From positions 14,932,321 to 14,996,320 of the forward strand of contig CM064571.1 in the NCBI GenBank assembly GCA_032716605.1: a stretch of 64,000 nt of DNA. Direction: 5' to 3'. The notes under the pieces are model-generated. The model did not search any database. It was not told where the DNA came from and worked only from the letters and a program-made list of their open reading frames with translations. A program made the translations under genes and the position numbers. Position 1 is the first letter of the stretch; each line of letters opens with the position of its first letter. Shown here piece by piece: positions 33,611 through 44,367 of the stretch. Origin of the DNA: Paralithodes platypus (lineage: Eukaryota; Arthropoda; Malacostraca; Decapoda; Lithodidae).

Positions 33611-33824
33611 TTAACCCTTTGAAGCTCTGACGCGTTTAAGCAGTGTATTTTGGCTATCATTAGACCATTTTATGCAGCTTAGGAAGGATCTGTGGGTATT
33701 AAAAGGGTAAATACTATCTCAATCAACCCTTTGACTTTCATATACCGTTACTAATCTGAATAAAATCGTCTAATAGTAGCCAGAAAACAGAACAGAAACG
33801 CGTATTGGAGCTTGAAAGGGTTAA
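33611..33824. mobile_element. MITE-C copy C6 (C' subtype)
   Basis: TTAACCCTTTGAAGCTCTGA...TTGGAGCTTGAAAGGGTTAA. The C' ends replace TGTACCGG by GAAGCTCTGACGCG. Confidence 0.92.
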
Positions 33825-33965
33825 TGAATGAACAGTATCGACCAAAAAGTGACTATACGAGGGTAAACCATTATATATTATAACCGCGCCCGCCCGAGGT
33901 TGCCAACTGGGTAGCCAAGGTCATTATTGGCTAATTACCTGGCATTCTTTAACTGCAACAAACTT

Positions 33966-34354
33966 TTAAGGGGGGTCACCGGTTTTTTATTATCTTTCTC
34001 TCCTGTTCTCTCTTTCTCTGGCTTGTATCCATGCGGCCCCATTCAGCCAACTGTTTTAAGACGTTTATCCCCATCCAGGTGTCGATTTCTTTCTGGCGAG
34101 CGATAGCGAGCCAGTATTGTATGGAGAAATCAAGCTTCGCCGGAGAAATTTTTCTATCGAAAAATTTACAAATTTAGCTTGCTGTCAAAACAAAAATATA
34201 TATATGCTGGCTCGCTACCGCTCGCCAGGAAAATATTGACACCTGGATAGGGGTAAACGTCTTAAAACAGTAGGCTAAATGGAACCGAATGGATACAAGC
34301 CAAAGAGAGCGGGAGGGAAAGAGAAAAAACAAAAAACGAGGTGGGCTCCCTTAA
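33966..34354 (+). mobile_element. MITE-B copy B8
   Basis: Left gamma, right beta (CGAGGTGGGCTCCCTTAA). Confidence 0.93.
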
Positions 34355-34460
34355 CTTTAACAAACTTTTAACTAAATTCCTAAGGAGAGAAAGAGAAAAA
34401 AAAAAAAGCGAGGTGGAGCCCCTTAACTGCAACACACTTTTTAACTAAATTCCTAAGTGT
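34355..34460 (+). repeat. Duplicated B8 right end plus flank
   Basis: ACTAAATTCCTAAG, then a 45-bp beta right end (GCGAGGTGGAGCCCCTTAA), then ACTAAATTCCTAAG again. A tandem copy of the element terminus with its flank. Confidence 0.8.
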
Positions 34461-34667
34461 TTCGGCATTTGGGGGGTTGGGGGCTAGGTTTTGGGCTGCA
34501 CTTAGTTGGGGTATGCTACGTGTAAGTATTATTACAATGCGAAACTTGCAAAAATAAACAAACCTAAACACATTAACACATTAAAAAGACAAAACAACTA
34601 TGTGGAAACAACGCTTAAGCAAAATGGTTCACTTTTTGGGATTTTTTTTTGCATGTATTCATTATTT

Positions 34668-34990
34668 TTATGGTTTCCTCCCTAGACCTCCATCAAATAA
34701 AAAACAAAAAAACAAAAACATCTATTAGATCCCCCTTGTAGATTAATTTTTACATTTTTCGGTAGAAACATTTCCCGGCCGAAGGCCGGTTCTTCCAACA
34801 TTACAGGCTCACTATTGTTCGCCAGGGAAAAAATTGACACCTAAATAGCACGAAAGTTCTAAATATTGACGCCGAAATGGGGCGAAAGGTCTTAAAATCG
34901 ACTAACTAATGGGGAAAACATCTTAACATCTGAAGACTAATGGGGCTAAACATGAGGGAGAAAGTGGTCCAGAAAACCGGCCCACCATCC
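34668..34990 (-). mobile_element. MITE-A copy A17 (A' ends)
   Basis: GTTTCCTCCCTAGACCTCC at the left, CGGCCGAAGGCCGG hairpin, right end decayed to a C-run. An A-rich insertion follows CTCCATCAA. Confidence 0.82.
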
Positions 34991-35043
34991 CCCCCCCCAT
35001 AAGGCCAATAAACACTTCTTAACCCCTTCAGCACCATGCCGTC

Positions 35044-35376
35044 TTAAGGGGAGATTTCCACTTGAGGGATATTTTTCTTGACCCCTTTCTCCCTCATGGT
35101 TAGCCCCATTGCTCTTGATATTTTAAGACGTTCGCCCCATTAGTTTGGCGATTTTAAGAACTTTTGCCCCATTTCTGTCAATTTTAAGACTTTTCGTGCC
35201 ATTTAGTTGTCGATTTTTTCCTGGCGAGCGTAAGTGAGCCTGTAATTTAGGAGGAACCGGCCTTCGGCCGGGAAATTTTTCTACCGAAATGTAAAATTTA
35301 TCTTGAAAGGGGGTCTAGGGGCTGTAATGTTAAGCTTGATGGAGGTCTAGCGAACTAACTAAAAACCTCCCCTTAA
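35044..35376 (+). mobile_element. MITE-A copy A18 inside C7
   Basis: Full length. Its right TTAA is also the left TTAA of C8. Confidence 0.95.
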
Positions 35377-35585
35377 CCCCTTCCTTACCGAGGATGTATG
35401 TTGTTATTCCAGCTATATTGAGACGATTTTATGCAGCTTAGGAGGAAACCGTGGTATTGAAAATGGATAATCGAGATAGTTTTGAAGCCTTTTAATGGCT
35501 ACACATCCTTCCCAAGCTGGATACATTCGTCTAATAATATCCAGATTATCATGACAAGGACAACTCGGTATACTAAAGGGGTTAA
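35373..35585. mobile_element. MITE-C copy C8 inside C7
   Basis: TTAACCCCTTCCTTACCGAGG...GGTATACTAAAGGGGTTAA. Confidence 0.9.
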
Positions 35586-35661
35586 GATGAAGGTATATGT
35601 TATTCGGCGGGTTTATCGAGATCGAGTTTACCCCTTGGAGTCCTAGAGGTAGATTAGAAAC

Positions 35662-36057
35662 TTAAGGGGGGGGTCACCGTGTGTTTTTTTTTTATCTTTC
35701 TCTCCTTTTCTCTCTTTCCCTGGCTTGTATCCATTCGGCCCCATTCAGCCAACTGTTTGAATACGTTTATCCCCATCCAGGTGTTAATTTCTTCCTGGCA
35801 AGCGATAGCGAGCCAGCATTGTATGGAGAAATCCGGCTTCGCCGGAGAAATTTTTCTATCGAAAAATTTACAAATTTAGCTTGCTGTCAAATAAAGATAT
35901 ATACAGTATATGCTGGCTTACTACCGCTCGCCAGAAAAATATTGACACCTGGCTGGGGATAAACGTCTTAAAACAGTAGGCTGAATGGGGCTGAATGGAT
36001 ACAAGCCAAAGAGAGAGGGAGAAAAAGAGAAAAAAAACGCGAGGTGGGCTCCCTTAA
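35662..36057 (+). mobile_element. MITE-B copy B9 inside C7
   Basis: Left gamma, right beta. C7 resumes at AAAATCGTCTAATGG right after it. Confidence 0.94.
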
Positions 36058-36179
36058 GAAAATCGTCTAATGGTAACCAGCATATGACGGAAATGACGTC
36101 ATCGTGCTGAAGGGGTTAAGTGGTACTATTTTTTTTTTTTTTCCCGGCAGCTCTGGTTTGGCCGCTTCTGAGTTAAGGT

Positions 36180-36559
36180 TTAAGGGAGCCCACCTCGCTT
36201 TTTTTCTCTTTCTCTCCCTCTCTCTTTGGTTTGTATTTATTCGGCCCCATTCAGCCTACTGTTTTAAGACGTTTACCCCCATCCAGGTGTCAATATTTTC
36301 CTGGCGAGCGGTAGCGAGCCAGCATATATATATTTGTTTTGACAGCAAGCTAAATGTGTACATTTTTCGATAGAAAAATGTCTCCGGCGAAGCCGAATTT
36401 CTCCATACAATGCTGGCTCGCTATCGCTCTCCAGGAAGAAATCGACACCTGGATGAGGATAAACGTATTAAAACAGTTAGCTGAATGGGGCCTAATGGAT
36501 ACAAGCCAGGGAAAGAGAGAAAAGGAGAGAAAGCTTAAAACATCCGGTGACCCCCTTAA
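36180..36559 (-). mobile_element. MITE-B copy B10
   Basis: Left beta (TTAAGGGAGCCCACCTCGC), right gamma (CCGGTGACCCCCTTAA). The right TTAA is shared with C9. Confidence 0.95.
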
Positions 36560-37089
36560 CGCCTTCAGCACCAGGACGTCTTTTGTACTTTTAATTCTGG
36601 CTACAATTAGATGATTTTATGTAGTTTAAGAAGGACCTGTGTTATTAAGAGGAGGTATTTAGTTTGTTCCCTAGACCTCCATCAAGCTTAAAATTATACC
36701 CCCTTGAGCCCCTTTTAGATAAATTTGTAAATTTTTCGGTAGAAAAATGTCCCGGCCGAAGGCCGGTTCCTCTTAAATTACAGGCTCGCTATCGCTCGCC
36801 AGGATAAAATAGACACCTGAATGGCACGAAAGGTCTTAATATGGGGTGAAAGTTCTTAAAATCGCTAAACTAAAAGGGCGAAAGTCTTATAATATCAAAA
36901 GCAATGGGGCTAAACATGAGGGAGAAGGGGGCCAAGAAAAACATCCCTTAAGTGGAAATCTCCCCTTAAGAGGTTTTGTTGAGATCGTATTTCCTCCTTT
37001 GAAAGCTAGAGGTAGATTTTACCTAAAGAAAATCGTCTAATGATAACCAGAATATGATGAGAATTACGTAGTGGGAGTGAAGGGGTCAA
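36556..37089. mobile_element. MITE-C copy C9, split by A19
   Basis: TTAACGCCTTCAGCACCAGG...GTGGGAGTGAAGGGGTCAA. Interior AAAATCGTCTAATGATAACC matches C7, so C7 and C9 are one subtype. Confidence 0.88.
36655..36969 (-). mobile_element. MITE-A copy A19 inside C9
   Basis: TTAAGAGGAGGTATTTAG...AATCTCCCCTTAA, slightly short because of a deletion near GGTCTTAATATGGGG, shared with A23. Confidence 0.94.
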
Positions 37090-37421
37090 GGGGAGGTTTT
37101 TAGTTTGGTCTCTAGATATCCATCAAGCTTAAGATTACACCCCCTTGAGCCCCTTTCAAGATAAATTTGTACATTTTTCGGTAGAAAAATGTCCCGGCTG
37201 AAAGCCGGTTCCTCTTAAATTACAGGCTCGCTATCGCTCGCCAGGATAAAATCGACACCTAAATTGCACGAAAGGTATTAAAATTGACAGAAATGGGTTG
37301 AAAGTTCTTAAAATCATCAAAATAATGGGGCGAACGTCTTAAAATTAGAAAAGCAATGGGGCTAAACATGGGGGAGAAAGGCGTCCAGACAAAACTTCCT
37401 CAAGTGGATATCTCCGCTTAA
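37086..37421 (-). mobile_element. MITE-A copy A20
   Basis: Starts in the terminal TCAA (ex-TTAA) of C9. Hairpin CCGGCT-GAA-AGCCGG at 37193-37208 is the same compensated type as A16. Confidence 0.94.
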
Positions 37422-37516
37422 TACGAATATTGTCCCTTAGACAATGATAATCTACCCCAGCCTATAAAATGCCAAATAGTCCCACGAATTATGAGTTGAT
37501 ATCACACCAGAACTTA

Positions 37517-37740
37517 TACGACCACTTGCGAGTTTCGTGCTATAAGGAAGTTGGAGCTGTAGACATCGATCTTTAGCCGAATTACCAGCTCAAATTCGCT
37601 TGTAGTGCATATATAAATTCATAAAACCCAATTCAAAGTACTTTTCATCCATCAGAAACCGACATTATTAGTGCATTTCCGTTTAATGTTGATGTTTACG
37701 GCGCCAACTTCCTTATAGCCTGAAACTCGCAAGTGGTTAA
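37517..37740. mobile_element. MITE-D copy D1
   Basis: GACCACTTGCGAGTTTCG at the left and GAAACTCGCAAGTGGTTAA at the right. Near-palindromic arms carry AAGGAAGTTGG and CCAACTTCCTT. Confidence 0.88.
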
Positions 37741-37802
37741 TCGTCAACTGCCAACATTCTTGCCAACAACTTTTCTAGACTCTTTTGCAATGTTATCGGA
37801 AA

Positions 37803-38184
37803 TTAAGGGGGGTGACCTGTTTTTTGTTATTTCTGTCCTTTTCTCTCTTTCTCTGGCTTGTATCCATTCGGCCCCTTTCAGCCAACTATTTTAAGACGTT
37901 CATCCCCAGCTAGGTGTCGATTTCTTCCTGGTGAGCGATAGCGAGCCAGCATTATATGAAGAAATCCGGCTTCGCCGGAGAAATTTTTCTATCGAAAAAT
38001 GTACAAATTTAGCCTGCTGTCAAACAAAAATGATAAATATGCTGGCTCGCTACCGCTCACCAGTAAACAATTGACACCTGGATGGGGATAAACGTCTTAA
38101 AATAGTAGGCTGAATGGGGCCAAATGGATACAAGGCAGAGAAAGATAGAAAAGGACAAAAACAAAAACAGGTCACCCCCCTTAA
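37803..38184 (+). mobile_element. MITE-B copy B11 (family reference)
   Basis: Alpha ends on both sides (TTAAGGGGGGTGACCTG, CAGGTCACCCCCCTTAA). Each arm carries CTGGCTTGTATCCATTCGGC, the GACGT(T/C) block and the core; the centre holds hairpins CCGGC-TTC-GCCGG and TTTTTCTATCGAAAAA. It is nearly palindromic over its whole 378 bp. Short frames reading PHSA(Y/N)CFKTF... recur in most copies and are not genes. Confidence 0.95.
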
Positions 38185-38195
38185 GCTCAATATAC

Positions 38196-38578
38196 TTATG
38201 GGGAGACATACCGTTTTTTCCCTGGACCCGCTTCTCCCTAAAGTTTAGCCCCACGAGTTTTGAAACATAAAGACGTTGGTTCCATTAGTTTGGGGATCTT
38301 ATGACCTTTCACCCCATTTCTTTGTCAATATTAGGACCCTTCGTGCCATTTAGGTGTCGATTTTTTCCTGGCGAGCGATAGCGAGCCTGTAATTTTAGGA
38401 GGAATCGGCCTTTGGCCGGGACAGTTTTCTACCGAAAAATGTACAAATCTATCTTGAAGGGGGGTTCAAGGGGGTGTTTTTCTAAGCTTGATCGAGGTCT
38501 AGGGAGGAAACTAAAAACATATATGAATAAATGAATTAATAGACCAAACAAACAGCCACTGTCCCCATAAACTTAGTT
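38196..38578 (+). mobile_element. MITE-A copy A21 (A' ends)
   Basis: Left GGGGAGACATACCG, right ACAAACAGCCACTGTCCCC. The core and CCGGCC-like hairpin match MITE-A. Same ends at 61254 and 62673. Confidence 0.9.
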
Positions 38579-38666
38579 GACACAATCATTATATCACATA
38601 AACTGCCAACCAGTGTTTACGATTACAGCATTTAGGATATGATGATCAGAGAGAAATAGTGTGAAC

Positions 38667-38804
38667 CATAACCTCTGTAACTCAAAAAGGGCTAGAGCAA
38701 ATGGACGGTAAATGTCCACACTTATTTCCTGGCTGACCCTTCCCAAGTGGTAGAAATGTTAGCTCGATTACTCTAGTCGTTTGTGAGTTACAGAGGTTAA
38801 TGTT
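38667..38804. mobile_element. Small inverted-repeat element J
   Basis: Ends AACCTCTGTAACTCA and TGAGTTACAGAGGTT, about 138 bp, with no tandem repeat. Class unknown. A weak match to its end (AACCTCTGCAG) lies within element F at 44531. Confidence 0.65.
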
Positions 38805-38881
38805 CAAGGTGAATACAATCAAGAATATTGTCAGTGATTTGCATTTGATTAGCGGATTTGATATATCTTTCCAACCTTTTA

Positions 38882-39208
38882 TTAAGGGGAGGCAGTTGGT
38901 TTTTAGAGTCCTCCTCCTCCCTCATGTTTAGCCCTATTAGTTATGAGATTTCAAGACACTCTCCCCATTAGTTTGGCGATTTTCAGACCTTTTGCCCCAT
39001 TTCTTTGCCAATATAAAGACCTTTCGTGCCATTTAGGTATAGATTTTTGTTCCTGGTGAGCAATTGCGAGCCTGTATTTGAAGAGGAGTCGGCCTTCGGC
39101 CGGGACATTTTTCTACCGAAAAATTTACAAATTTATATCGGAGGGGGGTTTTGTGGGTGTTTTTTAAGTTTGATAGAGGTTTAGAAAGCAAACTAAACCC
39201 CTTCCTTA
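38882..39208 (+). mobile_element. MITE-A copy A22
   Basis: TTAAGGGGAGGCAGTTGG...CCCCTTCCTTAA. Part of the segment shared with 13841-13970. Confidence 0.92.
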
Positions 39209-39349
39209 AACCATTGAGCCGAACCAGTAAATTATGCTGCACAATACCGTGTGGGCTCCCTTAACTGGGTTTATCACCAACATTACACGTTCAGAGGGTA
39301 ATATATTATGAACGCTAATTGCTGGTAACCCGTTCTTCATGCTCATTAT

Positions 39350-41979
39350 TGTTCATTACACCAGGTATTTTGTTCATACAGTTCATTACATCAGGTATTT
39401 TGTTCATACAGTTCATTACACCAGGTATTTTGTTCATACAGTTCATTACATCAGGTATTTTGTTCATACAGTTCATTACATCAGGTATTTTGTTCATACA
39501 GTTCATTACATCAGGTATTTTGTTCATACAGTTCATTACATCAGGTATTTTGTTCATACAGTTCATTACATCAGGTATTTTGTTCATACAGTTCATTACA
39601 CCAGGTATTTTGTTCATACAGTTCATTACCGGTACATCAGGTATTTTGTTCATACAGTTCATTACACCAGGTATTTTTTTCATACAGTTCATTACCGGTA
39701 CATCAGGTATTTTGTTCATACAGTTCATTACACCAGGTATTTTGTTCATACAGTTCATTACACCAGGTATTTTTTTCATACACTTCATTACCGGTACATC
39801 AGGTATTTTGTTCATACAGTTCATTACACCAGGTATTTTTGTCATACAGTTAATTACCGGTACATCAGGTATTTTGTTCATACAGTTCATTTCACCAGGT
39901 ATTTTGTTCATACAGTTCATTACCGGTACACCAGGTATTTTGTTCATACAGTTCATTACACCAGGTATTTTGTTCATACAGTTCATTACCGGTACACCAG
40001 GTATTTTGTTCATACAGTTCATTACACCAGGTATTTTGTTCATACAGTTCATTACCGGTACATCAGGTATTTTGTTCATACAGTTCATTACACCAGGTAT
40101 TTTGTTCATACAGTTCATTACACCAGGTATTTTGTTCATACAGTTCATTACATCAGGTATTTTGTTCATACAGTTCATTACCCAGGTATTTTGTTCATAC
40201 AGTTCATTACACCAGGTATTTTGTTCATACAGTTCATTACACCAGGTATTTTTTTCATACAGTTCATTACCGGTACATCAGGTATTTTGTTCATACAGTT
40301 CATTACACCAGGTATTTTTTTCATACAGTTCATTACCGGTACATCAGGTATTTTGTTCATACAGTTCATTACACCAGGTATTTTTGTCATACAGTTAATT
40401 ACCGGTACATCAGGTATTTTGTTCATACAGTTCATTACACCAGGTATTTTGTTCATACAGTTCATTACAGCAGGTATTTTGTTCATACAGTTCATTACAC
40501 CAGGTATTTTTTTCATACAGTTCATTACCGGTACACCAGGTATATTTTTCATACAGTTCATTACACCAGGTATTTTGTTCATACAGTTCATTACATCAGG
40601 TATTTTGTTCATACAGTTCATTACACCAGGTATTTTGTTCATACAGTTCATTACCGGTACACCAGGTATTTTGTTCATACAGTTCATTACATCAGGTATT
40701 TTGTTCATACAGTTCATTACACCAGGTATTTTGTTCATACAGTGCATTACACCAGGTATTTTGTTCATACAGTTCATTACATCAGGTATTTTGTTCATAC
40801 AGTTCATTATACCAGGTATTTTGTTCATACAGTTCATTACATCAGGTATTTTGTTCATACAGTTCATTACACCAGGTATTTTGTTCATACAGTTCATTAC
40901 CGGTACACCAGGTATTTTGTTCATACAGTTCATTACATCAGGTATTTTGTTCATACAGTTCATTACACCAGGTATTTTGTTCATACAGTTCATTACACCA
41001 GGTATTTTGTTCATACAGTTCATTACATCAGGTATTTTGTTCATACAGTTCATTACACCAGGTATTTTGTTCATACAGTTCATTACATCAGGTATTTTGT
41101 TCATACAGTTCATTACATCAGGTATTTTGTTCATACAGTTCATTACCGGTACATCAGGTATTTTGTTCATACAGTTCATTACACCAGGTATTTTGTTCAT
41201 ACAGTTCATTACACCAGGTATTTTGTTCATACAGTTCATTACATCAGGTATTTTGTTCATACAGTTCATTACAGGTATTTGTTCATACAGTTCATTACAT
41301 CAGGTATTTTGTTCATACAGTTCATTACACCAGGTATTTTGTTCATACAGTTCATTACACCAGGTATTTTGTTCATACAGTTCATTACATCAGGTATTTT
41401 GTTCATACAGTTCATTACACCAGGTATTTGTTCATACAGTTCATTACACCAGGTATTTTGTTCATACAGTTCATTACACCAGGTATTTTGTTCATACAGT
41501 TCATTACACCAGGTATTTTGTTCATACAGTTCATTACACCAGGTATTTTGTTCATACAGTTCATTACACCAGGTATTTTGTTCATACAGTTCATTACATC
41601 AGGTATTTTGTTCATACAGTTCATTACATCAGGTATTTTGTTCATACAGTTCATTACACCAGGTATTTTGTTCATACAGTTCATTACACCAGGTATTTTG
41701 TTCATACAGTTCATTACATCAGGTATTTTGTTCATACAGTTCATTACACCAGGTATTTGTTCATACAGTTCATTACATCAGGTATTTTGTTCATACAGTT
41801 CATTACACCAGGTATTTTGTTCATACAGTTCATTACCTGGTATTTTGTTCATACAGTTCATTACACCAGGTATTTTGTTCATACAGTTCATTACACCAGG
41901 TATTTTGTTCATACAGTTCATTACACCAGGTATTTTGTTCATACAGTTCATTACACCAGGTATTTTGTTCATACAGTTC
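39350..41979. repeat. 30/36-bp minisatellite, about 85 units
   Basis: Unit CATTACACCAGGTATTTTGT plus TCATACAGTT; CACC alternates with CATC. Some units insert six bases to read ATTACCGGTACA. Unit lengths divisible by three leave long open frames on both strands (for example MNCMNKIPGV repeats on the minus strand), which I read as non-genic. Confidence 0.97.
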
Positions 41980-42056
41980 TCATCATGGTAGGGCTTGCTA
42001 AAAAATATATTCTATTATACAGTATATATTCTATTATACAGTATATATTCTAGTCC

Positions 42057-42230
42057 ATATAATCAGGCCCAATCCCCAATTTTCCTATATATATTTTCCT
42101 TTGTTTCCCTCTTTTTCCTATTTTTTTTTTTGGGGGGGGGCGACTCAAGACAGAGCCAGAATAGGGACAACACAACAGAAAACAATGAACACACCAAAAC
42201 AAAATACACAATTCACCCACATCTAAAAAA
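42057..42230 (+). repeat. Interspersed repeat P, copy 3
   Basis: GGCCCAATCCCCAATTTTCC, oligo(T), a G-run, CGACTCAAGACAGAGCC, then AACA-rich sequence. The longest of three copies. Confidence 0.75.
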
Positions 42231-42443
42231 ATATAATAAAACAAAATATATTTTAAAAAAACTCGGCACAACGCATAATATATTTTATGATCAGCATAAT
42301 GCCATTTTATGCCTTTTTTACGGATTCAGTTATCAGCGTTACGAGGGATCATTCCTGGGTTACTGTGAATATATTGTCTAGTCAATTTTTGGTGTACAAT
42401 CAACGTTTCACCGACTGACAATTTGTTATTATTATCATTATTG

Positions 42444-42481
<38 letters not shown>

Positions 42482-42600
42482 CAAAAAATAATATATAAAT
42501 AATTGCTTGTGATGTGCTACCATTAGTTGCATAAGCCTACATTTATGAACTATAGATACAAGCTCCAAAGTATACTGGAGTTAATCTTGGAAATTTCAAC
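42231..42600. other. Intergenic with (TTA)n run
   Basis: TTA repeats at 42434-42482; otherwise nothing recognised. Confidence 0.6.
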
Positions 42601-42608
42601 GTGACATG

Positions 42609-42750
42609 AAATAGTAATCTAATTTTATTCATTTCACTCCAACACCAAACACCCCCCAAAGAAATGAATGAAAATAAGCATGTGATCCACCGGGATTGGA
42701 ACCTGGGTTACCACAGTCATCCCCTTATAAACTATAGGCCTACTGCTGCT
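42609..42750 (-). mobile_element. tRNA-derived SINE S1, copy 1
   Basis: The minus strand shows a B box with flank (AGGTTCCAATCCCGGTGGAT), then a body with TTTGGGGGGTGTTTGGTGTT. The head is eroded upstream of the B box. Confidence 0.7.
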
Positions 42751-42767
42751 CCCGATATCTAAAATTA

Positions 42768-42801
<34 letters not shown>
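42768..42801. repeat. (CT)n-(TA)n microsatellite
   Basis: Short CT run, then a TA run. Confidence 0.95.
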
Positions 42802-42802
<1 letters not shown>

Positions 42803-42912
42803 TTGGAAAGTAGGCTAGTTTAACAGTGGTAATTTATGATAGGCCTATTCCCATAAGGTACTGGTAGGCCTACTTTCTTCCTACATATCATATAAATAGT
42901 TCAAGCAGCAGC

Positions 42913-43236
42913 TTAAGGGGAGGTATTTAGTTTGTTCCCTAGACCTCCATCAAGCTTAAAATTACACCCCCTTGAGTCCCTTTCAAGATAAATTTGTACA
43001 TTTTTCGGTAGAAATATTTCCCGGCCAAAGGCCGGTTCTTCTTAAATTAAAGGCTCGCTATCGCTCGCCAGGATAAAATCGACACCTGAATGGCACGAAA
43101 GGTCTTAATATGGGGTGAAAGTTCTTAAAATCGCTAAACTAATGGGGCAAACGTTTTATAATATCAAAGCAATGGGGATAAACATGAGGGAGAAAGGGGT
43201 CAAGAAAAAAATCCCTCAAGTGGAGATCTCCCCTTA
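42913..43236 (-). mobile_element. MITE-A copy A23
   Basis: TTAA on both sides. Shares the internal deletion GGTCTTAATATGGGG with A19, marking a subfamily. Confidence 0.95.
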
Positions 43237-43255
43237 ATTATCATCATATTTCAAT

Positions 43256-43468
43256 GTAACCCTTTGAAGCTCTGACGCGTTTTAGCAGTTTATTTTGGCT
43301 ATCGTTAGACAATTCTATGCAGCTTACGAAGTATCTGTGGGTATTAAAAGGGCAAATACTATCTCAATCAACCCTTTTACTTCCAAATACCGTTACTAAT
43401 CAGGATAAAATCGTCTAATAGTAGCCAGAAACAGAACAGAAACGCATATTGGAGCTTGAAAGGGTTAA
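43256..43468. mobile_element. MITE-C copy C10 (C' subtype)
   Basis: GTAACCCTTTGAAGCTCTGA...GGAGCTTGAAAGGGTTAA. Close sister of C6. Confidence 0.92.
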
Positions 43469-43566
43469 TATGGAACCATGATTTGTTTCGTGCAAAAGAC
43501 ACCTAGACAAAGCTTAATAGCACCAATTGGCTACCAAGAACATTTATATACTCATAATTTGGAGTG

Positions 43567-43781
43567 TACAGTCGCACTAATAAGTCATGTCCCAGTTGTC
43601 ATTACGTTTGGCTTGCTCTATGCTGTATTAATGTCTGCCAGATGTTGAATAGGGGGAGTAAGTGTAGGAAAATGTGCATATATTTCACTCGATATGAAGA
43701 AATGGAGCTTAGATATTGCTGATACCAATTATTGATCAAAACATACTTAGTGCCGAGACATCACTTATTAGCGCGACTGTA
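43567..43781 (-). mobile_element. MITE-G copy G6
   Basis: TACAGTCGCACTAATAAGT...ACTTATTAGCGCGACTGTA, TA-flanked. Confidence 0.92.
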
Positions 43782-43796
43782 CATAAATGAAGAGTA

Positions 43797-44236
43797 ACAT
43801 TTATTCAAGTACGGAACCTATCTAATACGGAACCTAATACGGAACCTACCTAATACGGAACCTACCTAATACGGAACCTACCTAATACGGAACCTATCTA
43901 ATACGGAACCAATCTAATATGGAACCTAATACGGAACCTATCTAATACGGAACCTACCTAATACGGAACCTATCTAATACGGAACCTATCTAATACGGGA
44001 CCTATCTAATACGGAACCTATCTAATACGGAACCTATCTAATACGGAACCAATCTAATACGGAACCAAGCTAATACGGAACCTATCTAATACGGAACCAA
44101 TCTAATACGGAACCTATCTAATACGGAACCAATCTAATACGGAACCTATCTAATACGGAACCTATCTAATACGGAAACAATCTAATACGGAACCTATCTA
44201 ATACGGAACCTATCTAATACGGAACCTATCTAATAC
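43797..44236. repeat. 16-bp minisatellite
   Basis: About 26 units of ACGGAACCTATCTAAT, with CCAATC, CTACC and shortened variants. Confidence 0.95.
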
Positions 44237-44367
44237 GTGGAGAAAATGATTAAGGACTATCTAAATAATAAACTAATGGAAAAATAGAAGAACAGATATC
44301 AATACCAGTACGGTACCTGTTAGCATAGGAAAATTAATGAACTATAAATACCGGTATAACGAATGTC

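Larger units (their letters stand above)
35019..36119. mobile_element. MITE-C copy C7, split by three elements
   Basis: Left end TTAACCCCTTCAGCACC (35019), middle 35586-35661, right end GTGCTGAAGGGGTTAA (to 36119). A18, C8 and B9 occupy the gaps, each at a TTAA. Confidence 0.8.

Noticed and set aside
39339..42053. A 904-residue plus-strand frame and 287- and 363-residue minus-strand frames
   Set aside because: They translate a 30/36-bp minisatellite; open frames arise because unit lengths are multiples of three. No domain, codon bias or flanking gene structure.
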